Source: Nocardioides ginsengisegetis (GTDB lineage Bacteria; Actinomycetota; Actinomycetes; Propionibacteriales; Nocardioidaceae). Taken from it: a stretch of DNA of 64,000 bases. Location of the stretch: contig NZ_JACGXA010000001.1 in NCBI RefSeq assembly GCF_014138045.1, positions 3,519,001-3,583,000 on the forward strand, read 5' to 3'. Position numbers and translations under genes: made by a program. Below the pieces are notes generated by a model. That model was given only the letters and a program-made list of their open reading frames with translations. It did no database searches and was not told where the DNA came from. This document shows, piece by piece, positions 22,208 to 30,929 of this stretch (its first letter is position 1; each line of letters opens with the position of its first letter).

Positions 22208-24145
22208 GTGACAAAGCAGGTCAAGCAGCTCGACCGCGTGATCATCAGGTTCGCCGGCGACTCCGGTGACGGGATGCAGCTGACCGGCGACCGGTTCACG
22301 CAGGAGTCGGCGGTCTTCGGCAACGACCTGGTGACGTTGCCCAACTTCCCCGCGGAGATCCGGGCTCCCCAGGGCACGCTGCCGGGTGTCTCGTCGTTCC
22401 AGGTGCACTTCGCCGACCACGACATCCTGACCGCGGGCGACGCCCCGGACGTGCTGGTCGCGATGAACCCCGCCGCGCTGCGCGCCAACCTGGGCGACCT
22501 GCCCAAGGGCGCCACGATCATCGTGGACACCCACGACTTCACCGCCCGCAACCTGACCAAGGCCGGCTACACCGCCAACCCGCTCGACAGCATCGGCGAC
22601 GCCGGGAGCCTGCTGGGCGAGTTCGCCGTGCACCCCGTGGACCTGACCGGCATGACCGTCGAGGCGGTCAAGGAGTTCGGCCTGTCCCGCAAGGACGCCG
22701 CCCGCGCGAAGAACATGTTCGCCCTGGGCCTGCTGTCCTGGATGTACGGCCGCCCGATCGAGTCGACGATCACGTTCCTGGAGAAGCGGTTCGCCAAGGT
22801 CGCCGACATCCGCGACGCCAACATCACCGCCTTCAAGGCCGGCTGGAACTTCGGCGAGACCACCGAGACGTTCGTGGTCTCCTACGAGATCAAGCCCGCC
22901 CCCATGGCCGCGGGCACCTACCGCAACATCACCGGCAACCTGGCCCTGGCCTACGGGCTGGTCGCGGCCGGTGTGCAGTCCGGGCTGCCGATCTTCCTGG
23001 GGTCCTACCCCATCACCCCGGCCTCCGACATCCTCCACGAACTGTCCAAGCACAAGGCGTTCGGCGTGACCACGCTGCAGGCCGAGGACGAGATCGCCGG
23101 CATCGGTGCCGCGATCGGCGCCTCCTTCGCCGGCTCCCTCGGCGTCACCACCACCTCGGGCCCGGGCATCGCCCTGAAGTCCGAGGCGATCGGCCTGGCC
23201 GTGATGACCGAGCTCCCGCTGCTGGTCGTCGACGTGCAGCGCGGCGGCCCGTCGACCGGCCTGCCGACCAAGACCGAGCAGGCAGACCTGCTCCAGGCGA
23301 TGTTCGGCCGCAACGGCGAGGCGCCCGTCCCGATCGTCGCCCCGCAGTCACCCGGCGACTGCTTCGACGCCGCCCTGGAGGCCGCCCGGATCGCGGTGAC
23401 CTACCGCACCCCGGTCATGCTGCTCTCCGACGGCTACCTCGCCAACGGCTCCGAGCCATGGCGGATCCCCGAGATCGCCGACCTCCCCGTCATCGACCCC
23501 GCCTTCGCCACCGGCCACAACCACGGCAGCGGCGAGGACGGCGAGGCCACCGAGTTCTGGCCCTACCTCCGCGACGAGGAGACCCTCGCGCGTCCGTGGG
23601 CGATCCCGGGCACGCCCGGCCTCGAGCACCGCATCGGCGGCCTGGAGAAGGGCGACGGGCACGGCAACATCGCCTACGACCCGGCCAACCACGACTTCAT
23701 GGTCCGCATCCGCCAGGCCAAGGTCGACCGGATCGCCAACTCGCTGCCACCGATGGAGGTCGACGACCCCTCCGGCGAGGCGAAGGTCCTGGTCCTCGGG
23801 TGGGGGTCGACCTATGGCCCGATCGGCGCCGGCGTACGCCGCGTCCGCAAGGCCGGCTTCAACGTCGCCCAGGCCCACCTGCGCCACCTCAACCCGTTCC
23901 CCAACGACCTCGGCGAGATCCTCAAGCGCTACGACAAGGTGCTGGTGCCCGAGATGAACCTCGGCCAGCTGTCCCTGCTGATCCGCGGCAAGTACCTCGT
24001 CGACGCCATCGGCTACAACCACGTGCGCGGCTTGCCCCTCAAGGCGGCCGAGCTCGCCGAGGCCATCGGCGAGCTCGTCTCCCAGGCCGAGGGCGTGGAC
24101 GTCGACCTCTCCGCAACCCTGACCACCCAGGAGGTGGGCAAGTGA
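22208..24145 (+). CDS. korA: 2-oxoglutarate:ferredoxin oxidoreductase, fused gamma-alpha subunit
   Basis: Oxidatively decarboxylates 2-oxoglutarate to succinyl-CoA while reducing ferredoxin, an alternative to the NAD-linked 2-oxoglutarate dehydrogenase. The 645-residue chain fuses the gamma domain (residues about 1-190, RFAGDSGDGMQLTGDRFT and FPAEIRAPQGTLPGVSSFQVH) to the alpha domain (from about 225: GSYPITPASDILHELSKHKAF, then TTTSGPGIALKSEAIGLAVMTELPLLVVDVQRGGPSTGLPTKTEQADL). The GTG start is about 12 codons before RFAGDSGDG. Co-transcribed with korB by a 4-base overlap. KorAB in mycobacteria is oxygen-tolerant, so an aerobic host is not a contradiction. Confidence 0.95.
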   Translation: MTKQVKQLDRVIIRFAGDSGDGMQLTGDRFTQESAVFGNDLVTLPNFPAEIRAPQGTLPGVSSFQVHFADHDILTAGDAPDVLVAMNPAALRANLGDLPKGATIIVDTHDFTARNLTKAGYTANPLDSIGDAGSLLGEFAVHPVDLTGMTVEAVKEFGLSRKDAARAKNMFALGLLSWMYGRPIESTITFLEKRFAKVADIRDANITAFKAGWNFGETTETFVVSYEIKPAPMAAGTYRNITGNLALAYGLVAAGVQSGLPIFLGSYPITPASDILHELSKHKAFGVTTLQAEDEIAGIGAAIGASFAGSLGVTTTSGPGIALKSEAIGLAVMTELPLLVVDVQRGGPSTGLPTKTEQADLLQAMFGRNGEAPVPIVAPQSPGDCFDAALEAARIAVTYRTPVMLLSDGYLANGSEPWRIPEIADLPVIDPAFATGHNHGSGEDGEATEFWPYLRDEETLARPWAIPGTPGLEHRIGGLEKGDGHGNIAYDPANHDFMVRIRQAKVDRIANSLPPMEVDDPSGEAKVLVLGWGSTYGPIGAGVRRVRKAGFNVAQAHLRHLNPFPNDLGEILKRYDKVLVPEMNLGQLSLLIRGKYLVDAIGYNHVRGLPLKAAELAEAIGELVSQAEGVDVDLSATLTTQEVGK

Positions 24146-25242
24146 CCACGTCTACCGAGCTCCCGTTCCCCGGACTCCGCTCCGGCGTCGAGGGCGTGCC
24201 CACCAACGACGAGCCCCAGACCGGCAAGGACTACACCTCCGACCAGGAGGTCCGCTGGTGCCCCGGCTGCGGCGACTACGCCGTCCTCAAGGCCGTCCAG
24301 GGGTTCCTGCCGCAGCTCGGACTCCGCCGCGAGAACATCGTCTTCGTCTCCGGCATCGGCTGCTCCTCGAGGTTCCCCTACTACCTCGACACCTACGGCA
24401 TGCACTCCATCCACGGACGCGCCCCCTCCATCGCCACCGGCATCGCCACCGCGCGGGAGGACCTGTCGGTCTGGGTCGTCACCGGCGACGGCGACGCCCT
24501 CTCCATCGGCGGCAACCACCTCATCCACGCCCTGCGCCGCAACGTCAACATGACGATCCTGCTGTTCAACAACCGCATCTACGGACTCACCAAGGGCCAG
24601 TACTCCCCCACCTCCGAGGCCGGCAAGATCACCAAGTCCACCCCCATGGGCTCACTCGACCACCCCTTCAACCCAGTCTCGCTGGCGCTGGGCGCCGAAG
24701 GGTCCTTCGTGGCACGCACCATCGACTCCGACCGCAAGCACCTCACCCACGTGCTGTCCGCGGCCGCCGCCCACCGCGGCACCTCGTTCGTCGAGATCTA
24801 CCAGAACTGCCCGATCTTCAACGACGGCGCCTTCGACGCGATCAAGAACAACGACACCAAGGCAGACGCGATCATCCCGCTGGTCCACGGCGAGCCGATC
24901 CGGTTCGGAGTGGAGGGCAGCAAGGGCCTGGTCCGCGACGCCGAGGGTGGCGGCGTCAAGGTCGTCACCGTCGGCACCGGGCACGGCGAGGTCGCCGCGG
25001 ACGCCCTGCTGGTCCACGACGCCCACAACCCCGACCCGACGACCGCCTTCGCGATCTCGCGGCTCACCGACTCCGGCTACCTCAACCAGTCGCCGATCGG
25101 CATCTTCCGCCAGGTCGAGCGCCCGTCGTACGACGACGGAGCCCGCGGCCAGATCGCCACCGCCCGTGACGCCGCCCCTGGCGAGCCCTCCGACCGGCTG
25201 GCGGCCCTCATCGGCGGCGGCGACACCTGGACCGTCGTCTGA
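24142..25242 (+). CDS. korB: 2-oxoglutarate:ferredoxin oxidoreductase beta subunit
   Basis: Thiamine-diphosphate and iron-sulfur subunit of KorAB (366 residues). WCPGCGDYAVLKA (near 40) and GIGCSSRFPYYLDTYGMHSIHGRA (near 73) provide the cluster cysteines, and VVTGDGDALSIGGNHLIHALRRNVN (near 113) is the ThDP/metal motif GDGxx...N. YGLTKGQYSPTSEAG is the 2-oxoacid specificity segment seen in KorB. The GTG start overlaps the korA stop. A strong hairpin 21 bases beyond the stop ends the operon. Confidence 0.95.
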   Translation: MTTSTELPFPGLRSGVEGVPTNDEPQTGKDYTSDQEVRWCPGCGDYAVLKAVQGFLPQLGLRRENIVFVSGIGCSSRFPYYLDTYGMHSIHGRAPSIATGIATAREDLSVWVVTGDGDALSIGGNHLIHALRRNVNMTILLFNNRIYGLTKGQYSPTSEAGKITKSTPMGSLDHPFNPVSLALGAEGSFVARTIDSDRKHLTHVLSAAAAHRGTSFVEIYQNCPIFNDGAFDAIKNNDTKADAIIPLVHGEPIRFGVEGSKGLVRDAEGGGVKVVTVGTGHGEVAADALLVHDAHNPDPTTAFAISRLTDSGYLNQSPIGIFRQVERPSYDDGARGQIATARDAAPGEPSDRLAALIGGGDTWTVV

Positions 25243-25263
25243 CGCTGATCCGCCGTGGACAGC

Positions 25264-25299
25264 ACGAAGGGCCTCCCCCCGAGAGGAGAGGCCCTTCGT
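25264..25299 (+). terminator. terminator hairpin after korB
   Basis: Perfect 12-bp arms ACGAAGGGCCTC / GAGGCCCTTCGT around a 12-base loop, placed between the convergent korB and the secreted-protein gene. Confidence 0.75.
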
Positions 25300-25312
25300 C
25301 GTTGCCGGTGCG

Positions 25313-25702
25313 TCAGAGCTTGACGATGCAGAGCACCTGCGAGCGCGAGAGCGCGAACTTCTGCGTCGGCGGGACCTTCACGCGGTAGCAGGTCTTCTGG
25401 CTGCCCTTGCCCGGGCCGTAGACGCGCAGCTTGTAGTGGCTGTCGTCGTGGGTCGAGAACTTCTTCCAGGCGTGCCAGTCGCACGAGCCGCAGTCCTTCT
25501 TCTCCATCACCAGCGGCGCGTTGGCGTAGGTCGGCTTGACCTGCCCCTTGATCAAGAACTTGTTCGGCGTGGGCTCGATGCCCTTCGCGATGACCTCGTG
25601 CTTCGGCTTGTCGGCTGCCTCGGCGCCAGTCCCGACGACCAGCGTCATCGCGACGGCGATGACGAGGGCGACGAGCCCGATGATGACGCGGTGGATCCGC
25701 AT
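25313..25702 (-). CDS. small secreted protein with four cysteines
   Basis: A 129-residue exported protein of unrecognised family. Residues 1-33 are a signal peptide (MRIHRVIIGLVALVIAVAMTL, cleavage after GAEA). The mature part has a CGSC pair (KKDCGSCDWHAWKKF), a Gly/Lys-rich loop (VYGPGKGSQKTCYRVKVP) and a final cysteine (SQVLCIVKL): four cysteines, so two disulfides are likely. The CGSC motif is not a thioredoxin fold here. ATG 25702 is chosen: it has a GGGGGAAA sequence ahead and gives a good signal peptide; the longer open frame upstream is unlikely. Confidence 0.75.
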   Translation of the reverse strand: MRIHRVIIGLVALVIAVAMTLVVGTGAEAADKPKHEVIAKGIEPTPNKFLIKGQVKPTYANAPLVMEKKDCGSCDWHAWKKFSTHDDSHYKLRVYGPGKGSQKTCYRVKVPPTQKFALSRSQVLCIVKL

Positions 25703-25812
25703 GTGTTTCCCCCTGGATGCTGTGAGTGTGTTCTCTGAGCCGTATCTGCCCATCACCTGCCAGCGCCAAACCACCCGGACCGCTCGATGCGGGGCGGACC
25801 CCACCCCCGACC

Positions 25813-25818
25813 TAGACT
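25813..25818 (+). promoter_or_regulatory. -10 box TAGACT, leaderless start at 25825
   Basis: TAGACT ends 6 bases before GTG 25825, with no Shine-Dalgarno sequence. Confidence 0.55.
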
Positions 25819-25824
25819 GCTGCG

Positions 25825-26733
25825 GTGGGAGAATCGCGACGCGGGCTGGCACTGGGGGTCGCCGCCTACGGCATCTGGGGCGCCTTCCCCCTCTACTGGC
25901 CCTTGCTCGAGCCGGCCGGCGCGATGGAGATCCTCGCGCACCGGCTGCTCTGGTCGGTGGTCACCATGGGGCTGCTCGTCGTCGCCCTGCGACGTACGAC
26001 GCAGTTCCGCGCGCTGCTGCGCGATCGGCGGGTCTTCACCCTGCTGGCACTCGCCGCGGCCGTGATCACGGTCAACTGGTTCACCTACATCTGGGGCGTC
26101 AACAACGGGCGGGTCGTCGAGACGTCGCTGGGCTACTTCATCAATCCGCTGGTGACCGTGCTGATGGGCGTCTTCATCCTCGGGGAGCGGCTGCGTCCCC
26201 TGCAGTGGGTGGCGATGGGGGTCGCCGGCGCGGCGGTCGGCGTGCTCACGCTCGACTACGGGCACCTGCCCTGGGTCGCGATCGTGCTGGCCTTCTCGTT
26301 CGGCAGCTACGGCCTGGCCAAGAAGACCGCCAATGTCGGCGCGGTGGAGAGCCTCACCCTGGAGACGAGCCTGGTCGCGCCCTGCGCCGCGCTGTACATC
26401 GGCTGGCTGGTGGCGCACGGGGACTCCAACTTCGGCACCCACGGCCTGCCGCACGCGCTGCTGATCACCAGCGCGGGCATCGTGACCGCCATCCCGCTGA
26501 TCTGTTTCGGTGCGGCCGCCACACGCGTCTCGATGGTGTCGCTGGGGCTGCTGCAGTACCTCGCGCCGATCCTTCAGTTCGCGCTGGGCGTCCTCTACTT
26601 CCACGAGGACATGCCCGCCGGCCGGTGGGCGGGCTTCGTCCTGGTGTGGGTGGCCCTGGCCATCTTCACCGTCGAGCTCGTCACGCACCGCCGCCGTCAG
26701 CTGCGGCTGACGGTCGTCGCGAGCACCGCCTGA
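25825..26733 (+). CDS. rarD: RarD-type EamA transporter
   Basis: A 302-residue inner-membrane protein with ten helices of the EamA drug/metabolite superfamily, RarD branch. AAYGIWGAFPLYWPLLEPAGAMEILAHRLLWS at residues 12-43 is a RarD hallmark, followed by NWFTYIWGVNNGRVVETSLGYFINPLVTVLMGVFILGERLRPLQW (near 85-130) and GLLQYLAPILQFALGVLYFHEDM (near 245). In E. coli, RarD overproduction gave chloramphenicol resistance; the natural substrate is unknown. GTG start from a leaderless promoter. Convergent with the polyprenyl synthase. Confidence 0.9.
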   Translation: MGESRRGLALGVAAYGIWGAFPLYWPLLEPAGAMEILAHRLLWSVVTMGLLVVALRRTTQFRALLRDRRVFTLLALAAAVITVNWFTYIWGVNNGRVVETSLGYFINPLVTVLMGVFILGERLRPLQWVAMGVAGAAVGVLTLDYGHLPWVAIVLAFSFGSYGLAKKTANVGAVESLTLETSLVAPCAALYIGWLVAHGDSNFGTHGLPHALLITSAGIVTAIPLICFGAAATRVSMVSLGLLQYLAPILQFALGVLYFHEDMPAGRWAGFVLVWVALAIFTVELVTHRRRQLRLTVVASTA

Positions 26734-26755
26734 CGCGTCGACACGGTCGCCCAGC

Positions 26756-27754
26756 TCAGGCCGAGCGGACCGCCACGATGTCGGCGAACGCCTCGAGGGC
26801 CTCCCGGACCGGACCGTCGGGGAGCACCGCCAGGAGCGCTTTCGCCTCCTGCGCGCGGGCGATGACGTAGGCGCGGGCCTCGTCCATGGCCGGGTGCTTG
26901 CGGAGCAGGTCGAGGACCTCGGCGTGGACCTGGTCGTCGGTCAGGTCGGCGTCGAGCAGCTCGAGCAGGCGGGCGTCGGCGGGGTCCTGGGACGCGCGGG
27001 CCATCAGCACGGGCAGGGTCGGCACGCCCTCGCGGAGGTCGGTGCCGGGCGTCTTGCCGGACTCGTCGGACTCGGAGGCGATGTCGAGGATGTCGTCGGA
27101 GAGCTGGAAGGCGCTGCCGACGATCTCGCCGTACGCCGTGAGGGCCTCCTCGACCTCGCGGGACGCGCCGCCGAAGCGTGCGCCGTAGCGGGCCGACGTG
27201 GCGATCAGGGAGCCGGTCTTGCCGGCGACCACGTCGAGGTAGTGCGCGAGCGGGTCCTCCCCGGGACCGGGGGTCACCGTCTCCATGATCTGGCCCTCGA
27301 CGAGCCGGGTGAAGGTCAGCGCCTGGATCTTGACGGCGTCGGGGCCGAGCTCGGCCGTGAGCTCGGAGGACTTGGAGAAGAGGAAGTCGCCGGTGAGGAT
27401 CGCGACGTGGTTGTCCCAGCGCGAGTTGGCCGACGGGGCGCCGCGGCGGAGGTCGGCCTCGTCCATGACGTCGTCGTGGTAGAGCGAGGCGAGGTGGGTC
27501 AGCTCGACCACGCACGCCGCCGTGACGACCTCGTCGGACCCGGCGCGGTCGCCGCACTCGGCGGCGAGCAGGACCAGCAGCGGGCGGAACCGCTTGCCGC
27601 CGGCCTCCATGAGGTGGCTGGCGGCCTCGGTCACGAACGGGGCGCGGGACTGCACGTGGCCGGCGAGGGCCTTCTCGACCTCCGCCATCCGGTCACGCAG
27701 GCGGGTCTCGAGGGCCACGTCGGTGACGGGAAGCGCGAGGTCAGAGGTGCTCAC
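26756..27754 (-). CDS. long-chain polyprenyl diphosphate synthase (menaquinone side chain)
   Basis: Adds isopentenyl units to build the long chain for menaquinone, in the cytoplasm. The 332-residue enzyme has GGKRFRPLL (near 52-60), first aspartate-rich motif DDVMD (94-98), the second DDILD (220-224) and the flanking GKT...ATSARYGA and AFQLSDDILD segments. Heptaprenyl-type synthases of this shape act with or without a partner; octa-/nonaprenyl chain length cannot be read here. The GTG start overlaps the stop of nuoN (GTGA), so it is the last gene of the nuo operon and links quinone supply to complex I. Confidence 0.92.
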   Translation of the reverse strand: MSTSDLALPVTDVALETRLRDRMAEVEKALAGHVQSRAPFVTEAASHLMEAGGKRFRPLLVLLAAECGDRAGSDEVVTAACVVELTHLASLYHDDVMDEADLRRGAPSANSRWDNHVAILTGDFLFSKSSELTAELGPDAVKIQALTFTRLVEGQIMETVTPGPGEDPLAHYLDVVAGKTGSLIATSARYGARFGGASREVEEALTAYGEIVGSAFQLSDDILDIASESDESGKTPGTDLREGVPTLPVLMARASQDPADARLLELLDADLTDDQVHAEVLDLLRKHPAMDEARAYVIARAQEAKALLAVLPDGPVREALEAFADIVAVRSA

Positions 27755-29382
27755 CTGATGAATTCTCCTGCATGCGCCGCGAGCGTGAGAACCGGGCCCG
27801 GGACGACGCCCAGCACCAAGGTGGCGGCGACGCCCACCAGGATGGTCCCGGAGGTCAGCAGCGAGGGCTTGGCGACCGCGGCCACCTCGCCCTCTCCCTC
27901 GACGAAGAACATCAGCACGATCACCCGCACGTAGAAGAACACGGCGACGATGCTGCACAGCACCGCGGAGATCACGACCGGCCAGGCTCCGGCGGACAGG
28001 GCGACGGTGAAGACCGCCCACTTGCCCACGAAGCCCGCGGTCAGCGGGATGCCGGCCATCGACAGCAGGAAGAACGCGAACAGGCCGCCGAGCAGGGGCG
28101 AGCGCCGCCCGATGCCGGCCCAGCGCGCGAACTGCGTCGCCTCGCCGCCGGAGTCGCGGACCAGGGTGACCACGGCGAAGGCGCCGATCATGGCGAAGCC
28201 GTACGTCGTCAGGTAGAACAGCACGGCCTGCAGCGACGTCACCTGCCCGTCGGCGAGGTCAGCGGCGCTCTGGACGCCGAGGACGCCGGTCAGGAGGAAG
28301 CCGGTGTGGGCGACCGAGGAGTAGGCCAGCATCCGCTTCACGTCGGTCTGCACGACCGCGAGGACCGCGCCGACCACCATCGTCAGGATCGCGATGACCC
28401 ACAGCATCGGCTGCCAGCTCCAGCGGTCGGAGCCGAAGGCGACGTAGAAGAGCCGGAGCATCGCGCCGAAGGCGGCGACCTTGGTGCACGCGGCCATGAA
28501 GCCGGTCACCGCGGTCGGGGCGCCCTGGTAGACGTCGGGGGTCCAGGCGTGGAACGGCGCGGCACCGACCTTGAAGAGCAGGCCGACGGCGAGCATGCCC
28601 ATGCCGATCAGCAACAGCGCGGAGTTGTCGGTGTCGTTGCGGACGGCCTCGTTGATGTCGGAGAGCTGCATCGAGCCGGCGAAGCCGTAGACCAGCGCGG
28701 CGCCGTACAGGAAGAAGCCGGAGGAGAACGCGCCGAGCAGGAAGTACTTCAGCGCCGCCTCCTGGCTGAGCAGGCGCCGGCGCCGGGCCAGGCCGCACAG
28801 CAGGTAGAGCGGGAGCGAGAGGACCTCGAGCGCGACGAACATCGTGATCAGGTCGTTGGCGGCCGGGAAGAGCAGCATGCCGCCGACCGCGAACATCAGC
28901 AGCGGGTAGACCTCGGTGTGGTCCAGGCCCTGGGTGGAGGCCTGGCGCTCGGCCTCGGTGCCGGGCAGCGCGGCGGCCTGGCCGGCGAAGGCCGAGACGC
29001 CGCCCTCGAGCCGGCGCTCGGCGAAGAGCAGCACGCCGCCGGTCGCGAAGAGCAGGATCAGGCCCCAGAAGAAGACGGTCGGGCCGTCGACCACGATCGT
29101 GCCCTCGGCCGCGATCAGGCCGCGGGCGGCGCCGTTGCCGAGGTTGGGGAGGTCCGAGGCCACGAAGGCGGTGCCGACGAGGGCGGCCACGAGCCCGGCC
29201 ACCGCGAGGGCGGCCTGGACGACGTACCGACGCTCGCGCGGCAGGAACGCCTCGACGAGGACGCCAGCGCAGGCGACGCCGAAGACGAGGAGCATCGGCC
29301 ACAGCTGGGCGTACTCGATGTGGGGCTTGGTGAAGACCGTGTCCACGAGCGGGTCCACGAGGGGGATGACGAGGCTGTTCAC
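27751..29382 (-). CDS. nuoN: NADH-quinone oxidoreductase subunit N
   Basis: Antiporter-like membrane subunit of complex I (543 residues, about 14 helices). VFFLYGAALVYGFAGSMQLSDIN-like and the loop-helix KVGAAPFHAWTPDVYQGAPTAVTGFMAACTKVAAFGA (near 265-300) carry the conserved lysine and histidine of proton channels; VKRMLAYSSVAHTGFLLTGV follows. A helix-rich N-terminal extension is present, as usual for actinobacterial NuoN. The gene overlaps nuoM by 4 bases. It is the last nuo gene before the polyprenyl synthase. Confidence 0.95.
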   Translation of the reverse strand: MNSLVIPLVDPLVDTVFTKPHIEYAQLWPMLLVFGVACAGVLVEAFLPRERRYVVQAALAVAGLVAALVGTAFVASDLPNLGNGAARGLIAAEGTIVVDGPTVFFWGLILLFATGGVLLFAERRLEGGVSAFAGQAAALPGTEAERQASTQGLDHTEVYPLLMFAVGGMLLFPAANDLITMFVALEVLSLPLYLLCGLARRRRLLSQEAALKYFLLGAFSSGFFLYGAALVYGFAGSMQLSDINEAVRNDTDNSALLLIGMGMLAVGLLFKVGAAPFHAWTPDVYQGAPTAVTGFMAACTKVAAFGAMLRLFYVAFGSDRWSWQPMLWVIAILTMVVGAVLAVVQTDVKRMLAYSSVAHTGFLLTGVLGVQSAADLADGQVTSLQAVLFYLTTYGFAMIGAFAVVTLVRDSGGEATQFARWAGIGRRSPLLGGLFAFFLLSMAGIPLTAGFVGKWAVFTVALSAGAWPVVISAVLCSIVAVFFYVRVIVLMFFVEGEGEVAAVAKPSLLTSGTILVGVAATLVLGVVPGPVLTLAAHAGEFIR

Positions 29383-30929
29383 TGCTGGCCTTCCTCAGCC
29401 GTGCCGGACCCGGCAGCGGGTACGACGGGTTCGTCGTCGCTGACGCCCGTGTGCTGGAGCAGGGTGTCGATGGTCGGGTTGCTGACGTCGAGCAGCGGGC
29501 CGGGCACGAAGCCGAAGAGCACGAGCCCGATCATCAGCGGCACGACGGCCGCCAGCTCGCGGCGGTCGAGGTCGCGCACGCCCACGTTGGCAGCGTCGTC
29601 CGGGGAGCCGGGGCCGGTCATCGTGCGCTGGTACATCCACAGGACGTAGACGGCGGCGAGGACGATGCCGCTGACCGCGATCGCGCCGGCCCACCAGGCC
29701 CGGTCGAAGGCGGAGATCAGCACCAGGATCTCGGAGACGAACTGGCTCAGGCCGGGCAGGCCCAGGGTGGCCAAGCCGGCGATGAGGAAGGTGCCGGCGA
29801 GGACCGGTGCGGTCTTCTCCAGTCCGCTCATCTGGCTGATCAGGGACGTCCCCTTGCGCTGGATCAGGAAGCCGGCGATGAGGAACATGGCCGCAGTCGC
29901 GATGCCGTGGTTGACCATGTAGAGGATCGCGCCGGAGCCGCCCTGCGAGCTGAAGGCGAAGATGCCCAGGGTGATGAAGCCGAAGTGGCTGAGCGAGGTG
30001 AGGCCGATCAGGCGCAGCACGTCGTCCTGGCCGATGGCGATGAGCGCGCCGTAGACGATGGAGATCAGCGCGAGCGCGAAGACGACCGGCGTGGCCCACT
30101 TGGAGGCCTCGGGGAACAGGCCGAGGCAGAAGCGCAGCATCCCGAAGGTGCCGATCTTGTCGAGCACGCAGACCAGCAGCACGCTGGTGCCGGGCGTGGC
30201 CTTCTCGGTGGTGTCGGCCAGCCAGGTGTGCAGCGGGAACAGCGGCGCCTTCACCGCGAAGGCGATGAAGAACCCGGCGAACAGCCACCGCTCGGCGCTG
30301 GTGGACATGTCGAGGTTCGCGAGGTCGGAGAGGAGGTACGTCGGACGCCCGGCCTGGGCGGAGACGACGTACAGGCCGATGACCGAGGCCAGCATGACGA
30401 GGCCGCCACCGAGCTGGTACATCAGGAACTTCAGCGCGGCGAAGGCCCGGCCCTCACGACCGAAGCCGCCGATCAGGAAGTAGGCCGGGATCAGCGTTGC
30501 CTCGAAGACGACGTAGAAGAGAAACACGTCGGTGGCCGCGAAGACCGCCAGCGAGAGGCCCTCGAGCGCGAGCGCCCAGGCGAAGAACGCCGACGGGTTC
30601 GAGGAGTCGGCGTCGTGCCAGGAGGCGACGAGCACGATCGGCACGAGCACGACCGTCAGCAGGATCATCAGCAGGCCGAGCCCGTCGACGCCGAGGGCGT
30701 AGTGGACGCCGAACGCGTGGATCCACTCATGGTCCTCGGTCAGCTGCATGCCGCCACCGGTGTCGTACTGGGCGGCGATCACCACCGCGACCGCCAGCGT
30801 CAGCAGCGAGACCGCGACCCCGAGCTGCCTGGGCAGCACCGAGCCGGGGGCCTTGGGGACGAACGCGACCAGCAGCGCGCCGACGAGCGGCACGGCGATC
30901 AGGATCGTGAGCCAGGGGAAGGAACTCAT
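29379..30929 (-). CDS. nuoM: NADH-quinone oxidoreductase subunit M
   Basis: A 516-residue proton-pumping subunit. The channel acid lies in [20 protein letters not shown] (near 145), and the conserved lysine in [29 protein letters not shown] (near 225-245), followed by [22 protein letters not shown]. The ATG giving MSSFPWLTI lies in an ATGA overlap with nuoL. The C-terminal tail ([20 protein letters not shown]) is soluble and acidic, longer than in E. coli. Confidence 0.96.
   Translation of the reverse strand: MSSFPWLTILIAVPLVGALLVAFVPKAPGSVLPRQLGVAVSLLTLAVAVVIAAQYDTGGGMQLTEDHEWIHAFGVHYALGVDGLGLLMILLTVVLVPIVLVASWHDADSSNPSAFFAWALALEGLSLAVFAATDVFLFYVVFEATLIPAYFLIGGFGREGRAFAALKFLMYQLGGGLVMLASVIGLYVVSAQAGRPTYLLSDLANLDMSTSAERWLFAGFFIAFAVKAPLFPLHTWLADTTEKATPGTSVLLVCVLDKIGTFGMLRFCLGLFPEASKWATPVVFALALISIVYGALIAIGQDDVLRLIGLTSLSHFGFITLGIFAFSSQGGSGAILYMVNHGIATAAMFLIAGFLIQRKGTSLISQMSGLEKTAPVLAGTFLIAGLATLGLPGLSQFVSEILVLISAFDRAWWAGAIAVSGIVLAAVYVLWMYQRTMTGPGSPDDAANVGVRDLDRRELAAVVPLMIGLVLFGFVPGPLLDVSNPTIDTLLQHTGVSDDEPVVPAAGSGTAEEGQQ

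Noticed and set aside
22002..22211. Short open frame before korA
   Set aside because: No start site support and low-complexity sequence; more likely part of the korA promoter region.
25703..25852. N-terminal extension of the small secreted protein (start 25852)
   Set aside because: The extension is Arg/Gly-rich and overlaps the promoter of rarD. The internal ATG gives a clean signal peptide with a purine-rich site ahead.
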